A stretch of DNA of 64,000 nucleotides from Actinoplanes aureus (GCF_015704865.1 NZ_JADQTO010000006.1:402264-466263), one strand, 5' to 3'. Positions 1-9,296 are shown, numbered from the stretch's first letter. Notes: generated from the letters alone by a model not told the origin. Made by a program: numbers and translations.

Positions 1-112
1 GCTCCGCCCGGCTCACCGCCGCCTCCGCCGGTGCCGCCGCGACCGTCGCGATCAGCACTCCGGCCGCCGCGGCCGTCGTCCAGCGTCCGGTACCCGAGAC
101 CCTCTGGAACAT
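1..112 (-). CDS. Secreted protein, N-terminal fragment (signal peptide only)
   Basis: Reading the minus strand from an ATG at 112 gives an open frame to the window edge (37 codons). It begins MFQRVSGTGRWTT, followed by a hydrophobic stretch (AAAAGVLIATVAAAPAEA) and a plausible AxA signal-peptidase site near residue 32. A GCGAGAGGGG purine tract lies 6-15 bases upstream of the ATG, which supports this start. The mature part lies outside the window, so no function can be assigned. The adjacent AT-rich stretch at about 130-160 is a likely promoter region shared with the divergent gene at 272. That this is a real Sec-exported product is inference from the signal peptide and ribosome-binding site alone. 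Confidence 0.6.
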   Translation of the reverse strand, partial: MFQRVSGTGRWTTAAAAGVLIATVAAAPAEAAVSRAE

Positions 113-271
113 CGATGCCCCTCTCGCCGCAGATATAAGAGCATCAATATATTGGCGCACAGTGACGAGTGGGCGAAGATCAAATGGCGGTTACGCGAGG
201 GCTGGAAAAGCTAAGCCCGCGTCCGGAACGGCCGATCGCTGGCAGGTACAGGCAGCGACGGAAGGACGAGT
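113..271. promoter_or_regulatory. Divergent intergenic promoter region
   Basis: 159 bases between the divergent secreted-protein fragment and the PAS-GGDEF gene. It holds a clearly AT-rich patch (about 128-155, containing ATATAAGAG and AATATATTGG) that stands out from the roughly 70% GC surroundings. Such a patch is expected for -10 regions. I cannot assign a specific -35/-10 pair with confidence. Confidence 0.35.
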
Positions 272-2134
272 ATGCCCGCAGCGGTCGCCGACGCCGCCCG
301 CCAGGTTCCGCTGTGGCGAGACCCGGTGCTGGTCGCGCTCACCGTGACCGGCGTGCTGCTGGCCGGCGGGTACGCCTCGAACCTCGGCGGCCCGCACCCG
401 CTGCTCGTGGTGACCTGGCTGTTCATGCCGGTCTGCGACCTCCTGCTGTTCTGGATGGCCCGGCAGGTTCAGCGCACCCCGGGCCTGTCACCGGAGGCCC
501 GCCGGTTCTGGCGTACGGTCTCCGCCGGCGGGCTGCTCTTCGCGGCCGGCGATCTCGTGCAGTGTGCGACGGTGCTCGCCGATCCGTCCGTGGACCGGCT
601 CGTCTTCCACCCGGTGCAGACGATCGCCGGACTTATCGGCGTGTTCCTGATCTGCGGCGTGGCGCTCGCGCACCCGACCGGGACCTGGACCAGCGGCCGG
701 CGCGCCCGGTTCGCTCTGGACGCCGCCATCGTGAACACCGCCGCCGCGGCGGTCGCCTGGTGCCTGATGACCCGTCCGGGCCTGGCGTCGGCGGGTACCG
801 CCGCCGTCGCCACCGCGGTGGTCGGCTGCGGCGTGATGTTCTGCGCGGTGCTGCTCTCCGTGAAGCTGCTGCTCAGCGGCAACAGCCCGGCCTGCGCCGC
901 GGCCGCCGTCCCGATCACCGGTGCGACTTTGATCCAGGCCATGGGCACCGCGCTCGTGCCCAGCTCCAGCGCCGGGGACATCGGCACCCAGTTGATGCTC
1001 GTACTCCTCCCGTGCCTGGTGCTGCTCTACGGGCCGCGGATCCAGCTGCTGCGGGGCGTGCCGGGCACGTCCGGCGTGGCGGCGAACGGCCGGCCGGTTC
1101 CGAGCCGGCGGTACAGCGTCCTCCCGTACGCCGCAACGGTTGTCTGCGGGGCCACCCTGGTGGCCGCACTGGCCGCCGGAGGTCTTGGCCCGCCCGCCTG
1201 GGGCGCTCTGGCCGCACTGCTGGTGAACGTCGCCCTGGTGGTGGCCCGGCAGGTGCTCGCGCTCGCCGAGAACAATCGCCTGCTGGACCGCCTCGACCAG
1301 CGTGAGCGGCGCGTCGAGTCGCTGCTCCGGCACGCCTCCGAGATCACCTCGATCACCGGGTCGGACGGCCGGTTCCTCTACATCAGCCCGGCCGTCGAGA
1401 AGGTACTCGGCATCCCGGCGGCCCGGGCGCTGGGGCGCTCGTCGCTGGAGATCCTGCACCACGACGACAAGGCCCGGCTCGGCGCCCAGCTGGCGGTCCT
1501 CTACTCCACGCCGGGTGCGGAACTCACCTTCCAGGGCCGGTACCGGCGGGCCGACGGCACGTGGCGCTGGCTGGAGGTGGTCTCCGTGAACCTGACGCAC
1601 GAGCCCGGCATCGGTGGCGTGGTCTGCAACTCGCGGGACGTCACCGAGGAGCGGGAGCTGCACGAGCGGCTGAGCTTCCAGGCCGGCCACGACGACCTCA
1701 CCGGCCTGGCCAACCGGCGCCGGTTCACCGCCGCGATGCTGGCGACCGACGGCGAGGCGGCGGTTCTGCTGATCGACCTGAACGGCTTCAAGCAGATCAA
1801 CGACACGTACGGCCACGGCGTCGGCGACGCGGTGCTGCGGCACGTCGCCGGTCGCCTGCGCGAGTGCGCCGGCCCGGACGACGTGCCCGCCCGGCTGGGC
1901 GGTGACGAGTTCGCGGTGCTGCTCGGCGACCGGGACCCGGACGCGGCCGAGCGGCTCGCGACCCGGATCCGGGCGGCCCTCGCCGAGCCGGCCGAGGTCG
2001 CCGGGCGGCGGCTCACGGTGGGCGCGAGCATCGGCGCCGCCCGCGGGCCGGCCACCGATCCGGATCAGCTGCTGCACGCGGCCGACCTGCGGATGTACGA
2101 CGAGAAGCAGCGCTCGCGAGCGGTGACGTCATGA
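272..2134 (+). CDS. Membrane PAS-GGDEF diguanylate cyclase
   Basis: 620 aa. The first ~320 residues form about ten hydrophobic helices (a membrane-sensor module of the kind common in actinobacterial GGDEF proteins). They are followed by a short linker (NRLLDRLDQRERR), a PAS domain with PAC motif (about 350-460; DGTWRWLEV, NSRDVTEERELHER) and a GGDEF domain (about 465-615). The signature RLGGDEFAVLL near residues 540-550 is intact, as are the substrate-site DLNGFKQINDTYGH and the DDLTGLANRRRF entry motif. The product should therefore make cyclic di-GMP from two GTP at the membrane. The start is the ATG preceded by GAAGGACGAG. The next gene, a GGDEF-EAL protein, overlaps by ATGA, so the two are co-translated, which suggests paired synthesis and turnover or a common signal. 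The input signal is unknown. Confidence 0.9.
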   Translation: MPAAVADAARQVPLWRDPVLVALTVTGVLLAGGYASNLGGPHPLLVVTWLFMPVCDLLLFWMARQVQRTPGLSPEARRFWRTVSAGGLLFAAGDLVQCATVLADPSVDRLVFHPVQTIAGLIGVFLICGVALAHPTGTWTSGRRARFALDAAIVNTAAAAVAWCLMTRPGLASAGTAAVATAVVGCGVMFCAVLLSVKLLLSGNSPACAAAAVPITGATLIQAMGTALVPSSSAGDIGTQLMLVLLPCLVLLYGPRIQLLRGVPGTSGVAANGRPVPSRRYSVLPYAATVVCGATLVAALAAGGLGPPAWGALAALLVNVALVVARQVLALAENNRLLDRLDQRERRVESLLRHASEITSITGSDGRFLYISPAVEKVLGIPAARALGRSSLEILHHDDKARLGAQLAVLYSTPGAELTFQGRYRRADGTWRWLEVVSVNLTHEPGIGGVVCNSRDVTEERELHERLSFQAGHDDLTGLANRRRFTAAMLATDGEAAVLLIDLNGFKQINDTYGHGVGDAVLRHVAGRLRECAGPDDVPARLGGDEFAVLLGDRDPDAAERLATRIRAALAEPAEVAGRRLTVGASIGAARGPATDPDQLLHAADLRMYDEKQRSRAVTS

Positions 2135-4416
2135 CCGCGCCCTGGCGGTACGTCGTGACCACCGCGACGATCGTGGTCCTCGGCGTGCTCTGGTACGCGT
2201 GCTGGTTCCTCACCGGCGCCGGCCCGGTCGCGGCCGGCTTCCTGTTCATGCCGCTCGTGATGGCCGTCGGCGGGCTCGCCATCCGCGCGATGCGCCGGGC
2301 CGTTCCGCTGGCCCCGGCGGGCCGCCGGTTCTGGCTCCCCGTCGAGATCTGCTGCTACCTGTTCGCGGCCGGCTTCACCCTGCTCGCCGTGGAGGCGTTC
2401 CGGGTCGGCCCGGAGCTGCCGGCGATGCCACCGGCCGGTGCCGTGCTGATCGGCTCCGGGGTGGTCCTCGCCATGTGGGGCGTCGCGTCCGTGCCGCTCG
2501 GCGTGACCAGCCGGTACGAGCGCGGCAAGCAGTGGCTGGACCGCACCATCGCGCTGCTGGGATGCGCCACCGTGCTCTGGCACTTCGGGGTGTCGCCGAT
2601 GGTCACCGCGCCCGACCCGTGGTCCACCTCGGCCCTGGCCATCCTGCTGCTCGCCTGTGCGTTCGCGGCCGGCTCCATCACCAAGGTCTCGTACATCGCC
2701 GGTGGGCCGGTCGACCGTACGGCGATGCGCCTGGTCGCCTCGACCGGCCTGACCGCGGCCGGGGTGGCGGTGCTCTCGGTCATCGGCGGCTACCAGGGCG
2801 CGGTGCCCGCGCAGGCGCTCTGCATGCCGCTGTCCGGGCTGCTGATCGCGCTCGGCGCCCGGCGGCAGCAGTCGGCCGGTGGCACGGTGCAGCGGCCGGG
2901 CAACGTCTGGCTTCCCTACCTCGCCGTGCTCGCGGTCGACGTACCGGTCGCCCACGCGCTGTTCGAGCCCTCCTACTGGGCCCCCGGCGTCTGGGAGGGC
3001 CGGCTCGTCGTGCTGGCGGCGGTCACCGTCACCGCGCTGGTGGCGGTGCGGCAGTACGTCGTGTTCCGCGAGAACGCCCGCCTGTTGCGCGAGAAGCACA
3101 CCTCCGAGGCCCTGCTCCGGCACGAGGCCACCCACGACCCGCTGACCGGGCTCGCCAACCGGGCCCTGTTCCGGCTGTGGCTGGACGCCGCCCTGGTCGC
3201 CGAGAGTGCCACCGTGCTCCTGGTCGACCTGGACGACTTCAAGACCGTCAACGACTCGCTCGGCCACGACGTCGGCGACGCGCTGCTGGCCGGGTTCGCC
3301 GGCGCGCTGTGCGAGGCGGCCGGTGCCGACGGCATGGTCGCCCGGCTCGCCGGTGACGAGTTCGCGGTGCTGATCACCGACCCGGACCGGGGCGCCGGCG
3401 TGGCCGAGCGGGTGATGGCCGCGACCGGCCTGCCGCTCAGCGCGCACCGGCTGCTCGTGCACGTCAGCGCCGGGCTGGCCACGGCGCCGCCCGGTACCGC
3501 CGCCAGCCAGCTGCTGCGCGACGCGGACGCCGCCATGCACCAGGCCAAACAGCGTGGCAAGGCGAACTGGGTGCGCTACGCCAGCGGGATGGAGCTGCCC
3601 GCGCAGGCACACGCCCGGCTCGGCGGGGACCTGCGCCGGGCGCTCGACCAGGGTGAGCTGCGGGTGGTCTACCAGCCGATCGTCGGCCTGGCCGACGGCC
3701 GGGTCCTCGGGGTCGAGGCGCTGGTCCGCTGGGCCCACCCGGAGCGCGGCATGGTGTCACCGGCCGACTTCATCCCGGCCGCCGAGCGTACCGGCCTGAT
3801 CGTGCCGCTGGGCCGCTTCGTGCTCCGGGAGGCCTGCCGGCAGGCCGCCGCCTGGCTGGCCGAGTTCGGGCCGGAGGTGCTCCAGAAGGTGGCGCCGAAC
3901 GTCTCGGTGCGCCAGCTGCACGACCCCGACTTCGTGGCCGACGTCCGCGCCGCCCTCGCCGACCACGGCCTCGGCCCGGACCGGCTGGTGCTGGAGCTCA
4001 CCGAGTCCGCGGTGCTGCGCGGCCAGCAGGTGCTGCGGGTACTGCACGAGCTGCACGACATGGGCGTACGGCTGGCGCTGGACGACTTCGGCACCGGCGA
4101 GTCGTCGCTGAGCCTGCTGCGCAGCTTCCCGGCCTCGATCGTCAAGCTGGACAAGTCGTTCGTCGACGGCATCGAGTTCGACGAGCCGGGCACCGCGGCG
4201 GCCGACGCCCGGCAGGCGGTGGCCCGCGCGGTCGTGCAGCTCGCGGGCGCGCTCGGCCTGGACACGGTCGCCGAGGGGATCGAGAACCAGGAGCAGGCGG
4301 ACCGGCTGCTCAGGCTCGGCTACACCGTCGGGCAGGGCTACCACCTGGGCCGCCCGGTCAGCGCGGAGGAGATCACCGCGCTGTTCGCCGCGCAGCGCGC
4401 CGCTGCCGCGGCCTGA
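2131..4416 (+). CDS. Membrane GGDEF-EAL cyclic-di-GMP protein
   Basis: 761 aa. The N-terminal ~310 residues are multi-helix membrane segments related in style to the preceding gene. They are followed by GGDEF (about 330-475) and EAL (about 490-750) domains. The cyclase signature is AGDEF (residues 407-411) instead of GGDEF, a tolerated but sometimes weakened variant. The EAL domain keeps EALVRW (529-534), the conserved NVS, LELTES, DDFGTG (651-656), KLDKSF and AEGIE elements, so a Mg/Mn-dependent phosphodiesterase converting c-di-GMP to pGpG is likely active. It starts 4 bp inside the upstream cyclase gene (ATGA). Net output, bifunctional or mainly phosphodiesterase, cannot be settled from sequence. 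Confidence 0.9.
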   Translation: MTAPWRYVVTTATIVVLGVLWYACWFLTGAGPVAAGFLFMPLVMAVGGLAIRAMRRAVPLAPAGRRFWLPVEICCYLFAAGFTLLAVEAFRVGPELPAMPPAGAVLIGSGVVLAMWGVASVPLGVTSRYERGKQWLDRTIALLGCATVLWHFGVSPMVTAPDPWSTSALAILLLACAFAAGSITKVSYIAGGPVDRTAMRLVASTGLTAAGVAVLSVIGGYQGAVPAQALCMPLSGLLIALGARRQQSAGGTVQRPGNVWLPYLAVLAVDVPVAHALFEPSYWAPGVWEGRLVVLAAVTVTALVAVRQYVVFRENARLLREKHTSEALLRHEATHDPLTGLANRALFRLWLDAALVAESATVLLVDLDDFKTVNDSLGHDVGDALLAGFAGALCEAAGADGMVARLAGDEFAVLITDPDRGAGVAERVMAATGLPLSAHRLLVHVSAGLATAPPGTAASQLLRDADAAMHQAKQRGKANWVRYASGMELPAQAHARLGGDLRRALDQGELRVVYQPIVGLADGRVLGVEALVRWAHPERGMVSPADFIPAAERTGLIVPLGRFVLREACRQAAAWLAEFGPEVLQKVAPNVSVRQLHDPDFVADVRAALADHGLGPDRLVLELTESAVLRGQQVLRVLHELHDMGVRLALDDFGTGESSLSLLRSFPASIVKLDKSFVDGIEFDEPGTAAADARQAVARAVVQLAGALGLDTVAEGIENQEQADRLLRLGYTVGQGYHLGRPVSAEEITALFAAQRAAAAA

Positions 4417-4452
4417 GCAGCAACCGGTCAGGACGCCGGTTAGGGTACGGCG

Positions 4453-4962
4453 ATGGACACGGTGGACGACGGCACCGGTACGGCGCGCTCGCTCGCGGCG
4501 TGGCTGGACCGGCTCACCTTCGCCGACCTGACCGCCGACCAGGCGACCGCGCGGATCGTCGACGCGGTCGCGGACTGGGGTGCCGCCCAGGGCTGGCGGG
4601 TCTACCGGCGGGCGCCCAGCGTCTTCCCGCTGCCGCCACCGCTGCGCGGCAACTCGGTGCTGGACGTGGCCTGCGCCCGCCCCGGCGCGGCGCCGATCGC
4701 GATCGAGGTGGACCGGCTGGACCGGCAGCGTACGGTCGACAAGCTGCTCGCCGAGGCGGCGGCCGGCCGGGTCGCCATCTGGGTGCGCTGGGGCACCGGC
4801 CCGTTCCTCCCGCCGCCGCTGCCGGTGCACCTGGTCACCCGGGAGGCCGCCCGGCAGTCCGGGCGGTGGCGCACGGTCGCCGACCGTCCGCCTCCGGAGC
4901 ACTCCAGTACTGTCGTGTCCACCGCCGAGGTGGAGGAACTGCCGTGGGAGAGCGAGACATGA
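4453..4962 (+). CDS. Hypothetical protein, possible nuclease-fold domain
   Basis: 169 aa, start ATG after TAGGGTACGGCG. I do not recognise a named family. The segment LDVACARPG...IAIEVDR (around residues 70-90), followed by a lysine (DKLLAEAA), loosely resembles the D/E-x-K core of restriction-endonuclease-like folds, and a tryptophan-rich strand (VAIWVRWG) follows. This is only a suggestion. The acidic C-terminus (VEELPWESET) ends in the ATGA overlap with the next gene, so the two are probably co-translated. No signal peptide or membrane segment. Confidence 0.65.
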   Translation: MDTVDDGTGTARSLAAWLDRLTFADLTADQATARIVDAVADWGAAQGWRVYRRAPSVFPLPPPLRGNSVLDVACARPGAAPIAIEVDRLDRQRTVDKLLAEAAAGRVAIWVRWGTGPFLPPPLPVHLVTREAARQSGRWRTVADRPPPEHSSTVVSTAEVEELPWESET

Positions 4963-5819
4963 CTGAGAGTCCGTACCGCCTGGCCTGGCGCGTCACCGAG
5001 CCGCTGCACGCGATGGTGTACTTCGTGCCCGAGGCCGCCGAGCGGTACGCCGGGTGCGGTCTCGACGCGAGGGCGGGCTATTTCGCGTCCCGTGGCGCCG
5101 CCTTCGGCCCGGTCGGCCCGGCGGTCGTGACGGCCACCTTCTACAACTTCAACCCGGCCCTCGTCGCCCGGGTGCTGCCGGCGGCGTGGGAGAAGACCAC
5201 CCCGGCCGCGATGGTGGCGGCCCGGCTCGACGCCGCGGACGCCGCTCTGACCCGGGGCCTCGGCGCCGAGGTCCTGGCCGGTCCGGAGGTGGCCGAGGCG
5301 GCGGAGCTGGCGCGTACCGCGGCCCTCGCGGCGACGCAGTGGCCGCAGGGGCGGCCGCTCTTCGCCGCGCACGCCGAGCTGACCTGGCCGGAGCAGCCGC
5401 ACCTGGTGCTCTTCCACGCGCAGATGCTGCTGCGCGAGTTCCGCGGCGACGGGCACGTGGCGGCGTTGCTGGCGGCGGGCGTGTCCGGCTTGGAGGCGGT
5501 CGTGCTGCACGTGGCCAGCGGCGAGATCGACGAGCGGTTCCTGCGACCCTCCCGGGGCTGGAGCCGCGAGGCGTGGGCGGCCGCGACCGAGGACCTGCGG
5601 GCGCGCGGGCTGCTCGCCGAGGACGGGCTCACCGACGCCGGGCGGGGGTTGCGGGCCGACCTCGAGGCGACCACCGACCGGCTGGCCGAGCCCGCGTACC
5701 GGGCGCTGGGTGAGGAGGGCTGCCTGCGGCTGGCGTCGCTCACCCGGCCGCTGAGCCGGACCGTGGTCAAGGGTGGCCTGCTCGACCCGCGGCAGTTGAT
5801 GAAAATCGGTCGTGAGTAG
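4959..5819 (+). CDS. SCO6745 / SalK-like helical protein
   Basis: 286 aa, starting at the ATG overlapping the previous stop. It opens with TESPYRLAWRVTEPLHAMVYF and has the pattern of the actinobacterial SCO6745/SalK-type family. In that family an N-terminal helical domain (FYNFNPALVARVLPAAW) precedes a winged-helix-like C-terminal half (SREAWAAATEDLRARGLLAEDGLTDAG). Members are frequently annotated as putative transcription-factor-like or SalK proteins, but no biochemical role is firmly established. No export signal. Coupling to the unknown 4453-4962 gene is the only context clue. Confidence 0.7.
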   Translation: MTESPYRLAWRVTEPLHAMVYFVPEAAERYAGCGLDARAGYFASRGAAFGPVGPAVVTATFYNFNPALVARVLPAAWEKTTPAAMVAARLDAADAALTRGLGAEVLAGPEVAEAAELARTAALAATQWPQGRPLFAAHAELTWPEQPHLVLFHAQMLLREFRGDGHVAALLAAGVSGLEAVVLHVASGEIDERFLRPSRGWSREAWAAATEDLRARGLLAEDGLTDAGRGLRADLEATTDRLAEPAYRALGEEGCLRLASLTRPLSRTVVKGGLLDPRQLMKIGRE

Positions 5820-5882
5820 CACCATAAGATCTCGTTCGCGGATTCCTTTGCCGGACCGTAATCGGTCGGTCACGCTTGGTTG

Positions 5883-6656
5883 GTGACACAACTGCGGAGA
5901 CACCCGGCGTCCTGGTGGGCGCAGTTCCAAGAGGCCTCCGACCGGTTCGACACCGCGTACCTGACCGAGGGTCTGAGCGACCTGATCACCGCCAAGATCT
6001 CGTCGCCGTTGCTGCGGCGCGAGGCGGAGATCGCGGCGGACATCGTGGTGCGGCACCTGGGCAAGCCGAACAGTGAAGAGCTGGCCGAGCGGGCCGTCAA
6101 GGGCGTCGAACGCCTGGTCGCCACGGTGGAGCGGCTGGGTGAGCGCTCCGGCGAGGCGTTCGAGCTCCGCGAGGTGCACGCGCTCTGCCACCTCCTCGAA
6201 GGCCGCTACGGTGAGGCGGCCAACGAGGCCGAGGAGTTCGTCAAGACCCACTCGATCCTGCGGATCTTCGTCGGCGCGCTCCGGCTGGAGCGGTTCGACG
6301 GTGACGTGGCGGTGAAGATGCTCGCCGCCGGGCAGCCGCCGGCCGCCGCCCTGGCCTCCGGGAAGGTGATCGGAAAGTACAGCTGGTGGCCCAGCTGGCT
6401 GCTGAAGATCGTCACTGAGCGTGCGCTCGCCGGTGAGCTCGACGAGGAGACGGTCGCGGCGCTGGACCGCTGCGCGTACGCCGAGCTGAGCCCGGCCCAG
6501 TCGCGCATCGCCCGCCGCCTGCTCGCCGGAGAGGACGCGCTCGTCGACGCCTCCGCGGTCCGCCTGGAGGGTCTCGGCGAGAAGGACGCGGCGGAGAAGC
6601 TGCGCAAGGGCGACCTGAACGCGGTCGCCCTCGCCGCCCGCCTCATGCCTCTTTAA
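5883..6656 (+). CDS. Hypothetical cytosolic helical protein
   Basis: 257 aa from a GTG at 5883 (a TTG at 5880 is in frame directly before it). There is no convincing Shine-Dalgarno, so the start is uncertain and the message may be leaderless. The protein is predicted all-helical with no membrane segments or signal. The middle part (FELREVHALCHLLEGRYGEAANEAEEFVKTH) resembles a tetratricopeptide-like hairpin, but I cannot name a family. The stop TAA shares bases with the stop of the convergent ABC binding-protein gene (4-bp tail overlap at 6653-6656). Confidence 0.65.
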   Translation: MTQLRRHPASWWAQFQEASDRFDTAYLTEGLSDLITAKISSPLLRREAEIAADIVVRHLGKPNSEELAERAVKGVERLVATVERLGERSGEAFELREVHALCHLLEGRYGEAANEAEEFVKTHSILRIFVGALRLERFDGDVAVKMLAAGQPPAAALASGKVIGKYSWWPSWLLKIVTERALAGELDEETVAALDRCAYAELSPAQSRIARRLLAGEDALVDASAVRLEGLGEKDAAEKLRKGDLNAVALAARLMPL

Positions 6657-7777
6657 ACGCCGCCCTCCTCCAGCGTCACGGTGGCCGGCTGGAAGGACGA
6701 GCCGGTCACGTCGACGCCGGCGGCCTTGGCCTGCTCGATCGCCTGGTTGATGTAGTCATTCGTGTAGGCCAGCCCCTCCGGGGCCTTGGTCAGCACGGTG
6801 TCGCCGGTCTGGTTCTTCGTGGTCTGCGAGAGGTCGACGGTCTGCTTCCAGGCCGCCTCGTCGATCACGCCGATCCCGGCGCCCGCGGCCGGCCAGATCA
6901 GCTTGTTGACCTCGTTCATCTGCCAGAGCTGGTGACTCTTGCCGAGCTTCGAGCCCTTGGCGACGACCAGGTCACGGCACTTCTCGGCGTTGTCCCGGCA
7001 GAACGCCCAGCCCTTGATCGTGGCGGTCAGGAACTTCACCGTCTGCTGCTGGTAGGCCGGGTCGCTGAGCTTCTCGGTGTTCGCCCAGACCGCGTCCTGC
7101 AGCATCGACGACCCCTCGTTCTTCCAGTCGATGATCGAGAAGTCGTCGGCGGTGTACAGCTTGCCGGTCGCCGGGTTCTTCGCCTCCAGGAGCTGGGCGT
7201 ACTCGTTATAGCTCATCGCCTGGGCGGCGTCGATCTCCTTCTTCAGCAGCGCCTGCATGTCGAACTGCTGCTGCACCAGGGTGACGTCCTTGCCCGGGTC
7301 GATCCCGGCCTTGGTCATCCCGGCGAACAGCTCGAACTCGTTGCCGAAGCCCCAGTTGCCGACCTTCTTGCCTTTCAGATCGGCGGCCGAGCTGATGCCG
7401 CTGTCCTTCCAGGCCACCTGGTACGTGCCGGAACGGGCGAAGATCTGGCCGACGTCGGTGATCCCGGCCCCCTGCTCACGGGAGGCGAGCGCCTTCGGCA
7501 CCCAGGCCACCGCGTAGTCGGCCTTGCCCTGGGCGAGCACGGTCTGCGGGACGATGTCGACGCCGCCTTCGAGCAACTCGACGTCGAGCCCCTGCTCTTT
7601 GTAGAAGCCCTGGTCGACCGCGGCGATGTAGCCGCCGAACTGGGCCTGGTAGAACCACTGCAACTGGAGCTTGATCTTGGTGGTAGCGCCGCTGCCGCCC
7701 GGCGCGGGGGTCGAGGGCTGGTCGGCGGTGCCGCACGCGGCAAGCAGCAGAACAGACACGAGGAAAAGACGTCGCAT
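6653..7777 (-). CDS. ABC transporter substrate-binding lipoprotein (NMT1/ThiY-like)
   Basis: 374 aa. Lipoprotein signal MRRLFLVSVLLLAACG with lipobox cysteine at residue 15, then an NMT1/SsuA/ThiY-type periplasmic-binding fold: KIKLQLQWFYQAQFGGYIAA at the start of the mature domain, and DVELLEGG. This family binds small heteroaromatic or sulfonate ligands, including thiamine-pyrimidine precursors. It is the last gene of the minus-strand pyrimidine-catabolism operon, 17 bp after a permease gene. The inferred ligand is therefore a pyrimidine, hydantoin or breakdown product; direct specificity is not visible. Start ATG has AGGGGTG upstream. Confidence 0.88.
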   Translation of the reverse strand: MRRLFLVSVLLLAACGTADQPSTPAPGGSGATTKIKLQLQWFYQAQFGGYIAAVDQGFYKEQGLDVELLEGGVDIVPQTVLAQGKADYAVAWVPKALASREQGAGITDVGQIFARSGTYQVAWKDSGISSAADLKGKKVGNWGFGNEFELFAGMTKAGIDPGKDVTLVQQQFDMQALLKKEIDAAQAMSYNEYAQLLEAKNPATGKLYTADDFSIIDWKNEGSSMLQDAVWANTEKLSDPAYQQQTVKFLTATIKGWAFCRDNAEKCRDLVVAKGSKLGKSHQLWQMNEVNKLIWPAAGAGIGVIDEAAWKQTVDLSQTTKNQTGDTVLTKAPEGLAYTNDYINQAIEQAKAAGVDVTGSSFQPATVTLEEGGV

Positions 7778-7794
7778 AGGGCACCCCTAGTCGA

Positions 7795-8541
7795 TCAGGC
7801 GAGTTTCCAAGGCATGGCCAGGCGTTCGAGCAGGAGCGTGACCAGGTAGAAGGTGAGTCCGAGGAGGCAGGCGCCGGCCACGAAGGCCCAGGCACGGGGG
7901 TACGCGGTGAACGCGGCGGCCGAAGTGATCCGGGCGCCGAGCCCGTCCTGCAGTCCGCCGAAGTACTCGGCGACCACCGCGGCGATCACGGCCAGCGACG
8001 ACGCCTGTCGCAGGCCGGTGAAGAGATGGGGGAGCGCGCCGGGCAGGCGGACCTTGCGGGCGAAGGTCCAGCCGCCGGCCGCGTACGAGTGCATCAGCTC
8101 CTGGTGGACCGGGCTCACCTCGCGCAGCCCGCGCAGCGTGTTCAGGAAGACCGGGAAGAAGACGACGATCGCGGTGACGATCCGGCGCGGGACGCTGCTG
8201 GTCGACTCGAACATGTTGTTGAGGATCGGGGCGAGCGCGATGATCGGCAGGGCGCCGACCACCGCGGCGAACGGGATGGAGACCTCGCCGAGCGTCCGGA
8301 AGCGGCTGGCCGCGAGGGCGGCCAGGATCGCGGCCACGCTGCCGGCGATCAGGCCGACCAGGGCGTTCGCGCCGCTGGCCAGGGCGGCGTCCCAGACGTT
8401 GCCGCGCTGCGCGACCAGCTCGCGCCAGATCGCGGTCGGGGCGGGCAGGATGAACGGGGCTACCCGGCCGAGCGTGACGGTCAGCTCCCAGAGGACCAGC
8501 GCGAGGACCCCGGCGACGATCGGCGGCACGACGCGTCTCAT
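7795..8541 (-). CDS. ABC transporter permease (SsuC/ThiX type)
   Basis: 248 aa with about six membrane helices and the BPD_transp_1 EAA loop (ELMHSYAAGGWTFARKVRLP). The ATG at 8541 overlaps the upstream ATPase stop by ATGA. It is the second of two distinct permeases in this operon, so the transporter is probably a permease heterodimer with the ATPase at 8538-9296 and the lipoprotein at 6653-7777. Cytoplasmic membrane. The substrate is inferred from the catabolic neighbours (pyrimidine-related). Confidence 0.9.
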   Translation of the reverse strand: MRRVVPPIVAGVLALVLWELTVTLGRVAPFILPAPTAIWRELVAQRGNVWDAALASGANALVGLIAGSVAAILAALAASRFRTLGEVSIPFAAVVGALPIIALAPILNNMFESTSSVPRRIVTAIVVFFPVFLNTLRGLREVSPVHQELMHSYAAGGWTFARKVRLPGALPHLFTGLRQASSLAVIAAVVAEYFGGLQDGLGARITSAAAFTAYPRAWAFVAGACLLGLTFYLVTLLLERLAMPWKLA

Positions 8542-9296
8542 CCGCGCAGTGCCTTCCGTACCTCGGTGATCTTGTCGAAGTAGACCGGCGACTGCCGGCC
8601 GGCCTCGTCGCGGGACGGCAGCCTCACCTCGATCGACGCGGTGATCCGGCCGGGCCGGGCGGACATCACCACCACCCGGTCGGACAGGAAGACCGCCTCG
8701 GAGATCGAGTGGGTGACGAAGACCGTGCTGGTCCTGGTCTTGGCGCAGATGGCCAGCAGCTCGGACTGGAGCCGTTCCCGGGTCATCTCGTCGAGTGCGC
8801 CGAACGGTTCGTCCATCAGCAGCAGCGGGGGCTGCACGGCGAGGGCCCGGGCGATCGCGACGCGCTGCTGCATGCCGCCGGAGAGCTGGCCCGGGTAGTG
8901 CCCGGCGAAGTCGGCGAGCCCGACCAGTTCCAGCATCTGTTCGGCCTTGGCCTTGCGTTCGGCCCGGCCGATGCCGCGCAGTTCCAGGGGCAGTTCGACG
9001 TTGCGGCGCACGGTCCGCCACTCGAAGAGGCCGGACTGCTGGAAGGCGATGCCGTATTCCTGCTCGCGGCGGGCCTGCGCGGCGGGCCGGTCGGCCACGG
9101 TGACCGTGCCGGTGCTCGGCTCGATCAGGTCGGCGATCAGGCGCAGCAGGGTGCTCTTGCCGCACCCGGACGGCCCGATCAGCGACACGAACTCGCCGTC
9201 GTCCACGGTCAGGTCCACCTCGGCGAGCGCGGTCACCTCGTCGGACCGGCCCTGGTTGAAGACCTTCGTGACGTTGTCGACGACCACCGCGGTCAT
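8538..9296 (-). CDS. ABC transporter ATP-binding protein (SsuB/ThiZ type)
   Basis: 252 aa with the complete nucleotide-binding set: Walker A GPSGCGKST, Q-loop FQQSGLFEW, signature LSGGMQQRVAIARAL, Walker B LLLMDEPFGALDE and the switch histidine in VTHSISEA. Start ATG at 9296 behind GGAGGTGG. It overlaps the upstream permease stop and the downstream permease start by 4 bp each, so the transporter genes are translationally coupled. It energises import by the two permeases in this operon. Confidence 0.93.
   Translation of the reverse strand: MTAVVVDNVTKVFNQGRSDEVTALAEVDLTVDDGEFVSLIGPSGCGKSTLLRLIADLIEPSTGTVTVADRPAAQARREQEYGIAFQQSGLFEWRTVRRNVELPLELRGIGRAERKAKAEQMLELVGLADFAGHYPGQLSGGMQQRVAIARALAVQPPLLLMDEPFGALDEMTRERLQSELLAICAKTRTSTVFVTHSISEAVFLSDRVVVMSARPGRITASIEVRLPSRDEAGRQSPVYFDKITEVRKALRG

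Noticed and set aside
8026..8583. Plus-strand frame antisense to the ABC permease
   Set aside because: Arg/Gly/Asp-rich shadow of a well-supported permease gene.
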